Positions 6,318-13,125 of a DNA stretch of 14,167 nucleotides are shown in pieces. This stretch comes from DASCOT01 sp036012155. GTDB lineage: Bacteria > Acidobacteriota > UBA890 > WLXD01. Location: positions 1 to 14,167 of the forward strand of contig DASCOT010000135.1 in the NCBI GenBank assembly GCA_036012155.1. Reading direction: 5' to 3'. Each line of letters starts with the position of its first letter. Within the stretch, counting starts at the first letter, position 1. A model generated the notes under the pieces. It saw only the letters and a program-made list of their open reading frames with translations. It was not told where the DNA came from and searched no databases. The position numbers were made by a program, and so were the translations under genes.

Positions 6318-7391
6318 CTAGCGAGGCTCCTGTGATCCAATGGACGTACCTGCCTTTTCAAAGTCCCCGTAATCCATCACCTTAGGGGACTTTCCACGCG
6401 TCGCCATCTTGTACCAGTCGCGGAAAGGTCCGGTGGTGTTCTGCCAGAACCCGCGGTACTGCGCCTGCGTCTTCGGACCAATGCCCCAGGGCGTCCATTC
6501 ATCCGGCTCGGGTATGTAGAGCGTGCCAGCCATCCGGTCCCAGATACTGGTGAACGCTGCGTTGTTCATATCCCAGTGCTTCTTCAGGTAACTGTGGTGT
6601 ACATGGTGCATGGCTGGGCTTTGCAACCATTTCGAGAGCCAGACCGGATAGTGGAAACCCACGTGATAGTGGCGGAACATCCCGTTGAAGCCGAACAGCA
6701 CCGAGAACATTGCGACGTTGAATATGGTTGCCGACGTAATTCCGCCGTCAAACAGCCAGGCAAATACACCGGTCACAAGCCCTATGGTGAGCGACGAGGC
6801 GGTCCCCCACAGAGGGCCAGAAAGGAAATGTTCACGGGTTCGTGTCAGCGGTGTCAGAACTTCTGCCGAATGATGGATCTTGTGCATCGCCCAGAAGAAC
6901 GGGACTTTGTGGACGGTGTAGTGAATCCAGAAAAACCCGAAGTCATAGGCAAGAAACATCGCCAGGCTGAAGACCACCATCCAGGCGTAATTGGACTCCA
7001 GGGCCGGGGTCGCACCGAAGATCCCCTGCATTGCCCCTATTGCGGTCCGTTCAGAGAACGCCCCTACGGTCCCTAACAGCGATACCGCCCAGAAAGGACG
7101 CAACAGACGCTCAAACACCCACAGCGATACGTCCACACGAGCGGACTTGTGCGTGTAGATCTCTTTGGGGAACAAGTAATTCAGAAGGCCAGTCTTCCTC
7201 TCTCGACCGTCTGCGCCTTTGGCGCCGCGACCGCCGCGAACCACGAACAGCAGGATCGCGATGATCACCATGAGGACGAGAGCCTGGGGTCGCAGATCGC
7301 CGGGCGTATTGGCGGAGACGATATCGACCGCGCGCTGCGCCAGATCGGTGAACGGGCCGACAACGGGCTCGGCGACTTCCTGGCCTACCAT
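6318..7391 (-). CDS. Sterol desaturase / fatty acid hydroxylase superfamily membrane enzyme (ERG3-like)
   Basis: This 357-residue membrane protein has hydrophobic segments at about 36-51, 100-116, 135-154, 197-214 and 218-236. The di-iron histidine motifs are HYTVH (157-161), HKIHH (170-174) and HHVHH (262-266), the HX3H / HX2HH / HX2HH set of the sterol desaturase group. The C-terminal region with NNAAFTSIWDRMAGTLYIP (276-294) is also typical. The family uses O2 and an electron donor to hydroxylate or desaturate a lipid; sterol, hopanoid, carotenoid and fatty acyl substrates are all known in bacteria, and the sequence does not decide among them. Start ATG 7391 has AGGAGAGAG just upstream. 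Base composition looks somewhat less GC-rich than in the neighbouring genes, which may reflect transfer. It is the first gene of the minus-strand operon, about 130 nt downstream of a near-consensus promoter. Confidence 0.9.
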   Translation of the reverse strand: MVGQEVAEPVVGPFTDLAQRAVDIVSANTPGDLRPQALVLMVIIAILLFVVRGGRGAKGADGRERKTGLLNYLFPKEIYTHKSARVDVSLWVFERLLRPFWAVSLLGTVGAFSERTAIGAMQGIFGATPALESNYAWMVVFSLAMFLAYDFGFFWIHYTVHKVPFFWAMHKIHHSAEVLTPLTRTREHFLSGPLWGTASSLTIGLVTGVFAWLFDGGITSATIFNVAMFSVLFGFNGMFRHYHVGFHYPVWLSKWLQSPAMHHVHHSYLKKHWDMNNAAFTSIWDRMAGTLYIPEPDEWTPWGIGPKTQAQYRGFWQNTTGPFRDWYKMATRGKSPKVMDYGDFEKAGTSIGSQEPR

Positions 7392-7496
7392 GGGACTCTC
7401 TCCTGGGATCGCTGAAGAGGGGGATTCAGTGATCGCCGGTCCTAATCATTTCTGACGCTGGGGGCGACGCCTTCCTCCCTCCAGGTGGGGGCCCCC

Positions 7497-7513
7497 GATG
7501 ATGAGAAATCATC
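7497..7513. repeat. Inverted repeat in the 5' leader of the lipid operon
   Basis: GATGAT (7497-7502) and ATCATC (7508-7513) are perfect inverted arms separated by 5 nt. The repeat lies just downstream of the -10 of the minus-strand promoter, where a repressor could sit or an early RNA hairpin could form. In addition GAGAAAT (7503-7509) pairs with ATTTCTC (7548-7554), so the elements are nested. Confidence 0.4.
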
Positions 7514-7526
7514 CTCTTATAACGCG

Positions 7527-7556
7527 ATTATAGGATCATAGAATCCTATTTCTCAA
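7527..7556 (-). promoter_or_regulatory. Near-consensus sigma-70 promoter of the lipid-modification operon
   Basis: On the minus strand TTGAGA (7556-7551) and a perfect TATAAT (7532-7527) are separated by 18 nt. They sit in an AT-rich island of about 60 bases that stands out from the GC-rich surroundings. Transcription would start near 7520, leaving a leader of about 130 nt before ATG 7391. Confidence 0.65.
7530..7549. promoter_or_regulatory. Perfect inverted repeat in the promoter spacer (candidate operator)
   Basis: ATAGGAT (7530-7536) and ATCCTAT (7543-7549) are perfect 7-base arms around 6 nt. They lie between the -35 and -10 of the minus-strand promoter and touch the -10. A dimeric repressor bound here would block RNA polymerase. 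No regulator gene is adjacent on that strand, so the cognate protein is unknown. Confidence 0.55.
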
Positions 7557-7666
7557 CCGCCCCAGATTGATTTCGAAAGTCTGCATCGGGCTGATCCCTC
7601 CAGCAGGCGAGAGGCAGTGTCTTGGTCAGATGAGCTCTCCGAGCTTCGGCAGGAGCGTCGCCCGAC

Positions 7667-7695
7667 TTGAGGCGCCGACGGTAAAGTACTATTTT
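7667..7695 (+). promoter_or_regulatory. Candidate sigma-70 promoter of the ADOP permease/PadR pair
   Basis: TTGAGG (7667-7672) and TATTTT (7690-7695) are 17 nt apart, in an AT-rich patch 87-115 nt upstream of the permease start. No other promoter-like pair was seen in this gap on the plus strand. Confidence 0.45.
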
Positions 7696-7701
7696 CTAGT
7701 A
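7687..7701. promoter_or_regulatory. Inverted repeat overlapping the -10 (candidate PadR operator)
   Basis: TACTA (7687-7691) and TAGTA (7697-7701) are perfect arms around TTTTC and cover the candidate -10 hexamer. PadR-type regulators bind short AT-rich inverted repeats in the promoters of their own operons, so the downstream PadR gene is the natural candidate to bind here. This assignment is inference. Confidence 0.45.
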
Positions 7702-7781
7702 GATATATCGCGAAGCGTCCACTGAGTCCCCACTGAGCAGCGAGCTTTGCCGCGCCCATCGAGAACTACCGCGCCCCGAGA

Positions 7782-10469
7782 GTGCCGCGTTTTCTACAGC
7801 GCGCGCTGCCTGAGGAGCATCGACACGACCTGCTGGGCGACCTGTGCGAGGAGTACGCGCTGATCGCGCTGCCGCGCCTCGGGCAGTTCCGGGCACGGCT
7901 CTGGTTCTGGTTGCAGTTGCTAACCAGCATCCGGTGTTCGTGGCTCGCCCAGCTGGCCATTCGATGCCGGCGCCGCCGCCAAGATGTTGCCCACCGAATT
8001 CCCCAGAGTGACCCTGCTCCGATGCAGTCCTTCCTGCAAGACGTGCGGTATGCGCTCCGTTCACTGGTCCAGCAACCCCTGCTGAGCCTCTCCATCGTCG
8101 GAACCCTTACCTTGGGGATCGGCGCCAGCACCGCCATCTTCAGCGCCGTCAGCGGTGTGCTGCTGACGCCGCTGCCTTACGAGCGGCCGGACGAGCTCGT
8201 CGAGGTCGTCATGGCGCGTCGCGCTCCGGGTGGGGCGGTTAGCGGCCGTATCACCGTCTCGACGCCCGACTTCATGGATATCTCGGAGCGAGTCGGCGCG
8301 TCGGCGACGTTGGTAGCCGCCCAAAGCACCGCGCTGGTACTACTGGGCGACCAGCAGCCCGAGCGTGTCTCTACCGCCAATATCAGTCCGGGACTGCTGG
8401 AGATGTTCGGGCTGTCGCTGGCGCACGGGCGGGCCTTCAACTCGGAGGAGGCGGTAAGCAGCGCCGCTCCGGCGGCCATTCTCACCGACTCCATCTGGCG
8501 TAGCCGTTGGAACGCGGATCCGGCGGTTGTCGGCAGCACGGTGGCCACGACAGACGGCTCGATCGAGGTGGTGGGCGTTCTTGCTCCGGAGGCTCGATTG
8601 CCAGAAGCGATGCGGCTGGAGGGCACAGACGTGCTGTTGCCGCTGCCTCTCGACGCCGAGGCGTATACTGGCAACCGTACCTCGTACACGCTTCATGTCG
8701 CGGCGCGCGTGGCGGCCGCCTCGAGCCTCGACGCTCTGCGCCAGCAGTTGCGTGACGTGGGCAGCCAGCTTGCAGAGCAGTTTCCGTCGGCCAAGGTACG
8801 GTCCACTCATGAGTACACGTTCGACGCCAACCCGCTCTTCGAGGTGCTGGTCGGCAGCCGTCGCGCCGACATCCTGTTGTGCTTCGGAGCTAGCGCGCTG
8901 CTGCTGCTGATCGGCTGTGTCAACGTCGCCAATCTGCTGGTTGCCAGGGCCTCCGGTCGCTCCGGTGAGCTGGCCTTGCGCAACGCGCTCGGAGCCAGCC
9001 GTCTGCGTGTCGTGCGGCAGCTGCTGACCGAGAGCATGGTCGCCGCTCTCGCCGGCGGGATCGGCGGCGCGGTGCTGGCGTTCGGACTGGTGGCGGCGTT
9101 TCGAACCGTCGGCCCGGGGGATTTCCCCCGGCTGGCCGCCGTGCAGGTCGACGGGATCGCGCTCGTCTTAGCGCTGTCGACCGCTCTGGTGACGGGCGTC
9201 GTGTTCGGCGTGGTACCGGCCCTGCTGGGGGCCCGATCCGAGGCTGTCGACTCCTTACGTGACCTCAGCGGCAAGAGCAGCGCCGGGCGCCGCCGCGTGC
9301 AACTGCGCAACGTGTTGGTGGTTTCCGAGGTAGCCCTGGCGATGATCCTGCTGGCCGGTGCCGGCCTGCTGGTGAGCAGCTATCTCAGGCTGCAGCGCGT
9401 CGATCCGGGGATCGAGCCCGAGGGATTGCTGATGACCGAGATCGGTCTCGGCGAGTCCTACGATTCCGACGAGGCCCGCTCGACCTTCTTCTCCCATCTA
9501 GCGGCAGAGATCAACGCCATCCCGGGAGTGCGCAGTGTCAGCGCGATCGCCGATCCGCCCCTCGGCTACTCGATGTGGACTCCGGGCGTGCGCCTCACGG
9601 GGCCCGACGAGGCGAGCCCGCCGGTTATCGCAGCGCACCTGGTGCTTCCTGACTACTTCAAGACCACCGGAATGCACCTGGTCAGCGGCCGCTCGTTCAC
9701 TCGCGACGACGACACCGCCGAGACGCCGCTTGTAGCGATCGTCAACGAGCAGATGGTGGCCGATCTTTGGCCCGGTAGTGACCCGCTGGGGGAGCGCTTC
9801 ACCATCTCGCCCGATCCCGACGACGACTGGTTCACGGTCATAGGTGTGGTCAGCAACGTGCATCAGATGGGGCTCGCTGATTCGGCCGAGCCGACCTTCT
9901 ACGTTGCCTACGCGCAGCAGGCCTGGTTCCCGTGGATGAACATGGTCGTTCGCGTGGACCCCGCGGTGCGCTCGTTGGCACCGCAGCTGCGCGAAGCGCT
10001 GCGGACCGTCGACCCGCGCATTCCTTTCGACGGGGTCATCGAGTTCTCCGAGCGGCTTGCCGCCTCGTTGACTGCGGAACGGTTTCGCACGCTGCTGCTC
10101 GGTGCGTTCGCCACCGTGGCGATCATCCTGGCGGCGAGTGGGATCTACGGCACGACGCTCTACTCGCTTTCGAAACGACAACACGAGGTCGGGATCCGTC
10201 TCGCCGTTGGAGCCAGTCCGGCGAGCGTTGTCGGCCTGCTGGTCCGCCAGGGCATTGGTGTGAGCCTGGCGGGCATCGCGCTGGGGCTGGCTGGTGCGCT
10301 GTCGCTGACGCGCTTGCTCGCCAGCTTTCTCTACGAGGTGATGCCAAGCGACCCGGTGACGCTCGCATCCAGCGCGCTGGCGCTGCTGATGGTGGCCCTC
10401 GCCGCCTACTACGTGCCTGCTCGGCGAGCAGCGCGTATTGACCCGCTGATTGCGCTGAGTGCCGAATGA
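7782..10469 (+). CDS. ADOP-type MacB/FtsX permease (acidobacterial duplicated orphan permease)
   Basis: The 895-residue membrane protein has the layout of the ADOP family. Residues 1-60 form the short permease prefix domain (FLQRALPEEHRHDLLGDLCEEY). There follows MQSFLQDVRYALRSLVQQPL (81-100) and a first transmembrane helix, then a MacB-like periplasmic domain to about 360. A first FtsX domain spans about 362-490, with ANLLVARASGRSGELALRNALGASR. A second helix plus periplasmic domain begins at about 507, and a second FtsX domain at about 765-890, with YSLSKRQHEVGIRLAVGAS. The duplication fuses two permease halves in one chain, and no ABC ATPase gene is next to it, as usual for this orphan group. 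The family is thought to act with MacB-like ATPases in efflux or envelope mechanotransmission, but substrates are mostly unknown. The start is set at GTG 7782; no ATG fits, the Shine-Dalgarno sequence is poor, and the frame is closed by a TGA at 7734. The PadR regulator follows 31 nt downstream. Confidence 0.9.
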   Translation: MPRFLQRALPEEHRHDLLGDLCEEYALIALPRLGQFRARLWFWLQLLTSIRCSWLAQLAIRCRRRRQDVAHRIPQSDPAPMQSFLQDVRYALRSLVQQPLLSLSIVGTLTLGIGASTAIFSAVSGVLLTPLPYERPDELVEVVMARRAPGGAVSGRITVSTPDFMDISERVGASATLVAAQSTALVLLGDQQPERVSTANISPGLLEMFGLSLAHGRAFNSEEAVSSAAPAAILTDSIWRSRWNADPAVVGSTVATTDGSIEVVGVLAPEARLPEAMRLEGTDVLLPLPLDAEAYTGNRTSYTLHVAARVAAASSLDALRQQLRDVGSQLAEQFPSAKVRSTHEYTFDANPLFEVLVGSRRADILLCFGASALLLLIGCVNVANLLVARASGRSGELALRNALGASRLRVVRQLLTESMVAALAGGIGGAVLAFGLVAAFRTVGPGDFPRLAAVQVDGIALVLALSTALVTGVVFGVVPALLGARSEAVDSLRDLSGKSSAGRRRVQLRNVLVVSEVALAMILLAGAGLLVSSYLRLQRVDPGIEPEGLLMTEIGLGESYDSDEARSTFFSHLAAEINAIPGVRSVSAIADPPLGYSMWTPGVRLTGPDEASPPVIAAHLVLPDYFKTTGMHLVSGRSFTRDDDTAETPLVAIVNEQMVADLWPGSDPLGERFTISPDPDDDWFTVIGVVSNVHQMGLADSAEPTFYVAYAQQAWFPWMNMVVRVDPAVRSLAPQLREALRTVDPRIPFDGVIEFSERLAASLTAERFRTLLLGAFATVAIILAASGIYGTTLYSLSKRQHEVGIRLAVGASPASVVGLLVRQGIGVSLAGIALGLAGALSLTRLLASFLYEVMPSDPVTLASSALALLMVALAAYYVPARRAARIDPLIALSAE

Positions 10470-10500
10470 CGGCGCTGGCTGACCCGCCGAGGAACGACAG

Positions 10501-10830
10501 GTGAGTGCAGGCACCCTGGGAGAGCTCGAGCACATTCTCCTGCTGGCGGTCATGCGCCTTGGTGAGGGTGCCTACGGCGTGCGCATTCGGCAGGAGATCC
10601 TCGAACGTACCGGCCGTTCCGTGGCGCTCGGGGCAATCTATCCGACGATGGATCGTCTCGAGGCCAAGGGCTACGTGAGCTCGCGGCGCAGTGAGCCCAC
10701 CCCGGAGCGGGGAGGGCGCGCCAAGCGTCTCTTTCGCCTGGAGCCCGACGGCGTCGCGGCGCTCGAGCGCGGCCACGAAGCGTTCATGGCGCTCTGGGAG
10801 GGGTTTGAGCCTGGCGCGGTCGATCGCTAG
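10501..10830 (+). CDS. PadR-family winged-helix transcriptional regulator
   Basis: This is a 109-residue protein of the short PadR type. The N-terminal winged helix runs from LGELEHILLLAVMRLGEGAYGVRI (6-29) through GAIYPTMDRLEAKGYV (44-59), the recognition helix and its continuation, to a basic wing (SRRSEPTPERGGRAKRLFRL, 60-79). A short C-terminal helix (DGVAALERGHEAF) would dimerise. The start is GTG 10501 with GAGGA about 7 nt upstream. It is 31 nt downstream of the ADOP permease gene, so probably in the same transcript. PadR-permease pairing is usual for this family, though the regulator more often comes first. It probably represses the shared promoter at 7667-7701; the effector is unknown. 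Confidence 0.92.
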   Translation: MSAGTLGELEHILLLAVMRLGEGAYGVRIRQEILERTGRSVALGAIYPTMDRLEAKGYVSSRRSEPTPERGGRAKRLFRLEPDGVAALERGHEAFMALWEGFEPGAVDR

Positions 10831-10849
10831 CGCCGCCGATCGGCGGCGC
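10830..10849 (+). terminator. Perfect 20-base palindrome at the end of the PadR gene
   Basis: GCGCCGCCGATCGGCGGCGC is a perfect palindrome that begins on the last base of the PadR stop codon. As RNA it would form a GC-rich hairpin with a GAUC loop. No T-run follows, so it may be a factor-dependent or weak terminator, or a protein-binding site. Confidence 0.4.
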
Positions 10850-11110
10850 GAACAGGCTGCGGCAGCCCTAGTCTAGTGCTTCGCCACGCCCGGCGCGCAC
10901 CACGGTGGAGGCGGTGCTCATGGGACCCGATGCTCTGGTGGAGATCATGGTGGTGGCGGACGCCGAAGGCGGGACGTCGCCCTGATGAGGTCGTAGGGTT
11001 CGTCGATCCGAACGCGGGGTAGTGGCCGGTCCGGCGCTCGATCGTGTACTGAGGCGCGTCGCCGAGTAGACGGCACCTCGAGTCGGTCCGTCACGCAACC
11101 TCCGGCCCGC
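10850..11110. other. Intergenic stretch with nothing recognised
   Basis: The 261 bases between the palindrome after the PadR gene and the first EamA promoter contain no gene I can support. One frame on the plus strand (about 10876-11023) is open but rich in Trp and Arg, without family features or a ribosome-binding site, and is best treated as chance. Confidence 0.4.
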
Positions 11111-11116
11111 TACCCT
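11111..11116 (+). promoter_or_regulatory. -10-like hexamer 6 nt before ATG of the first EamA gene
   Basis: TACCCT is followed by 6 nt and then ATG 11123, with no purine-rich Shine-Dalgarno sequence in the 20 bases before the start. This is the geometry of a leaderless transcript. The second EamA gene has the same arrangement. Confidence 0.45.
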
Positions 11117-11122
11117 GTCAAT

Positions 11123-12067
11123 ATGTCCTCTGTGCCCAGCGCCCTACCTCGCCCCAGCGACCGCCGCATCATCGTCGCCTGGGTCTCTCTGGCCTTTCTC
11201 TGGGGCACTACCTGGCTGGCAATCCGCATCGGTCTCGAGGATCTGCCGCCCTACACCTTCGCCGCGACGCGCTTCGCTCTTGCAGCGGTCCTGGTGGCCG
11301 TGCTGCTCTGGTTCCGCATCCGACGACGGCGACGCAGCGGGGCGATCGAGACGCCCTTCGGCGCCCTCGATCCCACTCCCGCGGAATGGCGCGGCATGCT
11401 CGCCGCCGGAGTCCAGGTCTTTGCGCTCGGCTATGGCCTGCAGTTCTGGGGCCAGCAGTTCGTGGCGTCGGGCCTGGTGGCGATCGTCTACTCCACCGTG
11501 CCGGCAGTGGGAATGATCTTCGCGCGGTTGCGCGTCGGCGAGCCGATCACACCGCAACGAGCCTTCGGTTTGCTCGCCGGCATCGGCGGGGTTGCGTTGA
11601 TCTCGTACGGTCAGATCGACACTGGCGGGGCGATGGTGGGGCAGGGGATGTTGGCCTTTGCCGTCTCGGTGCTGTGCTATGCCAATGCCTCGGTCACCGT
11701 ACGTACACTCGGCGCGCGTCTCGACCCGCTCTTCATCACCATGGTGCAGATGAGTCTTGGCGCCGTGGCGTTGCTGGGAGCCAGCTTCGCTCTCGAGGGC
11801 GAGGCCACGGTCCGCTGGACTCCGGCATCCATCGCGGTGATGGCCTGGCTAGTGATCGCGGGCTCGGCGTTGGCCTTCTACCTGCTGTACTGGCTGTTGC
11901 GCTACCTGGAGACCGCCAAGGTGTTATCGGTGCTGCTCGCCGATCCGGTGATCGCGCTGGTGTTGGGCTGGGCCTGGCTCGGCGAGGGGCTGGGCAGCCT
12001 CGAGGCGGCCGGTGCGACGCTCGTGCTGGGTGGCCTGTACCTGGTTCTGACGGCCCGGCGCCCATAG
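11123..12067 (+). CDS. EamA/DMT-superfamily transporter, first of a tandem pair
   Basis: The 314-residue inner membrane protein has about ten predicted helices forming two EamA repeats (roughly residues 17-152 and 168-310). Family features are AFLWGTTWLAIRIGLEDLPP (24-43), LQFWGQQFVASGLVAIVYST with VPAVGMIFA, and LRYLETAKVLSVLLADPVIA in the second repeat. The DMT superfamily exports or imports small metabolites such as amino acids; the substrate is not readable from sequence. An arginine run (about 67-72) lies in the first cytoplasmic loop. The start ATG 11123 fits the family N-terminus but has no Shine-Dalgarno sequence and only a -10-like hexamer 6 nt upstream. Its paralogue follows after 91 nt. 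Confidence 0.93.
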   Translation: MSSVPSALPRPSDRRIIVAWVSLAFLWGTTWLAIRIGLEDLPPYTFAATRFALAAVLVAVLLWFRIRRRRRSGAIETPFGALDPTPAEWRGMLAAGVQVFALGYGLQFWGQQFVASGLVAIVYSTVPAVGMIFARLRVGEPITPQRAFGLLAGIGGVALISYGQIDTGGAMVGQGMLAFAVSVLCYANASVTVRTLGARLDPLFITMVQMSLGAVALLGASFALEGEATVRWTPASIAVMAWLVIAGSALAFYLLYWLLRYLETAKVLSVLLADPVIALVLGWAWLGEGLGSLEAAGATLVLGGLYLVLTARRP

Positions 12068-12146
12068 CCGCTATCGATATCGAGCAGCACGGCAGGCGAC
12101 CCAGCCCGGCTCGGCGGTGCGGTCAGACGGCGGTTCGACCAGCGGC

Positions 12147-12152
12147 TATCCT
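12147..12152 (+). promoter_or_regulatory. -10-like hexamer 6 nt before ATG of the second EamA gene
   Basis: TATCCT lies exactly 6 nt before ATG 12159, matching the first EamA gene. The two share TAYCCTGTnnnnATGTCC, while the bases further upstream differ. No Shine-Dalgarno sequence is present, so a leaderless mRNA is likely. This means the second gene probably has its own promoter. Confidence 0.45.
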
Positions 12153-12158
12153 GTGCCG

Positions 12159-13124
12159 ATGTCCGAGAACCCTCTTCCCCAGCCACCAAGCGAGCGTAGG
12201 CTCGCCACCGTCTGGGTCCTGCTGGCCCTACTCTGGGGTAGCTCCTGGTTGGTGATCCGTATCGGTCTCCAAGGGATGCCACCGTTCATCTTCGCCGGCC
12301 TGCGTTTCCTGCTTGCCGTGCCGCTGCTGGCTGCCCTGCTGTGGGTCCGCGCACGTCGTCGCCGTCGCATTGGCGCGCCGGTGCCGCCGTTCTGCGCTAC
12401 CGATCCCAGCCCGCTTGAATGGCGCCTCCTGTTGACCTCCGGTTTCCAGGTGTTCGCCATCGGCCAGGGCATGCAGTACTGGGGTCAGCAGCACGTGCCC
12501 TCTGGAGTGACGGCGATCTTCTACTCCTCATTGCCGGCGGTGGGATTGATCTTCGGCCGTGTGCGTCTCGGCGACCCGATCTCGCCGGCTAAAGCCCTCG
12601 GCTTGCTCGTCGGCATCGTTGGTGTGGGGGTGATCTCCTATAGCCAGATCGACGGCGGCGGCGAGACGGTGGGTTGGGCCTTGCTGGCGCTCGCCGTCTC
12701 GGTGATCTGTTACGCCAATGCCGCGGTCACCGTGCGCAGCTTCGGCGGTCGCCTCGATCCGCAGTTCATCGCCATGGTGCAGATGGGCATCGGCGCCGTA
12801 GCTTTGCTGGGTGCCAGCTTCGTCCTGGAGGGGCAAGCGCAGTTTCGCTGGACGCCGGCGACGATCGGCGCGATGGCCTGGTTGGTGGTCGTCGGCTCGG
12901 TGGTGTCGTTCTACGCCATGTACTGGCTGCTGCGCTACCTGGAGACCGCCAAGGTGCTGTCGGTGCTGCTGGCGGCCCCGGTCATTGCCCTGTTACTCGG
13001 CTGGTTCGTGCTGGGAGAGGGGCTGGGAACCGTGGAAGCCGGTGGCGCTGTCCTGGTGCTGGCCGGGCTCTACCTGGTGCTGTCGGCCGGGCGCTCCCGG
13101 GAAGCGTCGAAGCCGGAGCTTTAA
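12159..13124 (+). CDS. EamA/DMT-superfamily transporter, second of a tandem pair
   Basis: The 321-residue protein is clearly homologous along its whole length to the preceding transporter, about 60% identical by eye. Shared blocks include DGGG/DTGG after ISY.QID, SVICYANAAVTVRS, GAVALLGASF and WLLRYLETAKVLSVLLA. It has two EamA repeats and about ten helices. The frame is open 14 codons further upstream (ATG 12117), but the paralogue alignment and the hexamer at 12147 favour ATG 12159 (MSENPLPQ). The gene stops at TAA 13122-13124, one base before the end of the convergent RraA-like gene. Retention of two diverged copies suggests different substrates or a paired transporter, as seen for some heterodimeric DMT proteins; that is inference. 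Confidence 0.93.
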   Translation: MSENPLPQPPSERRLATVWVLLALLWGSSWLVIRIGLQGMPPFIFAGLRFLLAVPLLAALLWVRARRRRRIGAPVPPFCATDPSPLEWRLLLTSGFQVFAIGQGMQYWGQQHVPSGVTAIFYSSLPAVGLIFGRVRLGDPISPAKALGLLVGIVGVGVISYSQIDGGGETVGWALLALAVSVICYANAAVTVRSFGGRLDPQFIAMVQMGIGAVALLGASFVLEGQAQFRWTPATIGAMAWLVVVGSVVSFYAMYWLLRYLETAKVLSVLLAAPVIALLLGWFVLGEGLGTVEAGGAVLVLAGLYLVLSAGRSREASKPEL

Positions 13125-13125
13125 C

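Noticed and set aside
9498..10553. Minus-strand frame of 351 residues opposite the ADOP permease
   Set aside because: It is antisense to conserved FtsX coding sequence, with shadow-like composition.
10876..11023. Possible small protein in the gap after the PadR gene
   Set aside because: It is Trp/Arg-rich with no ribosome-binding site or family match.
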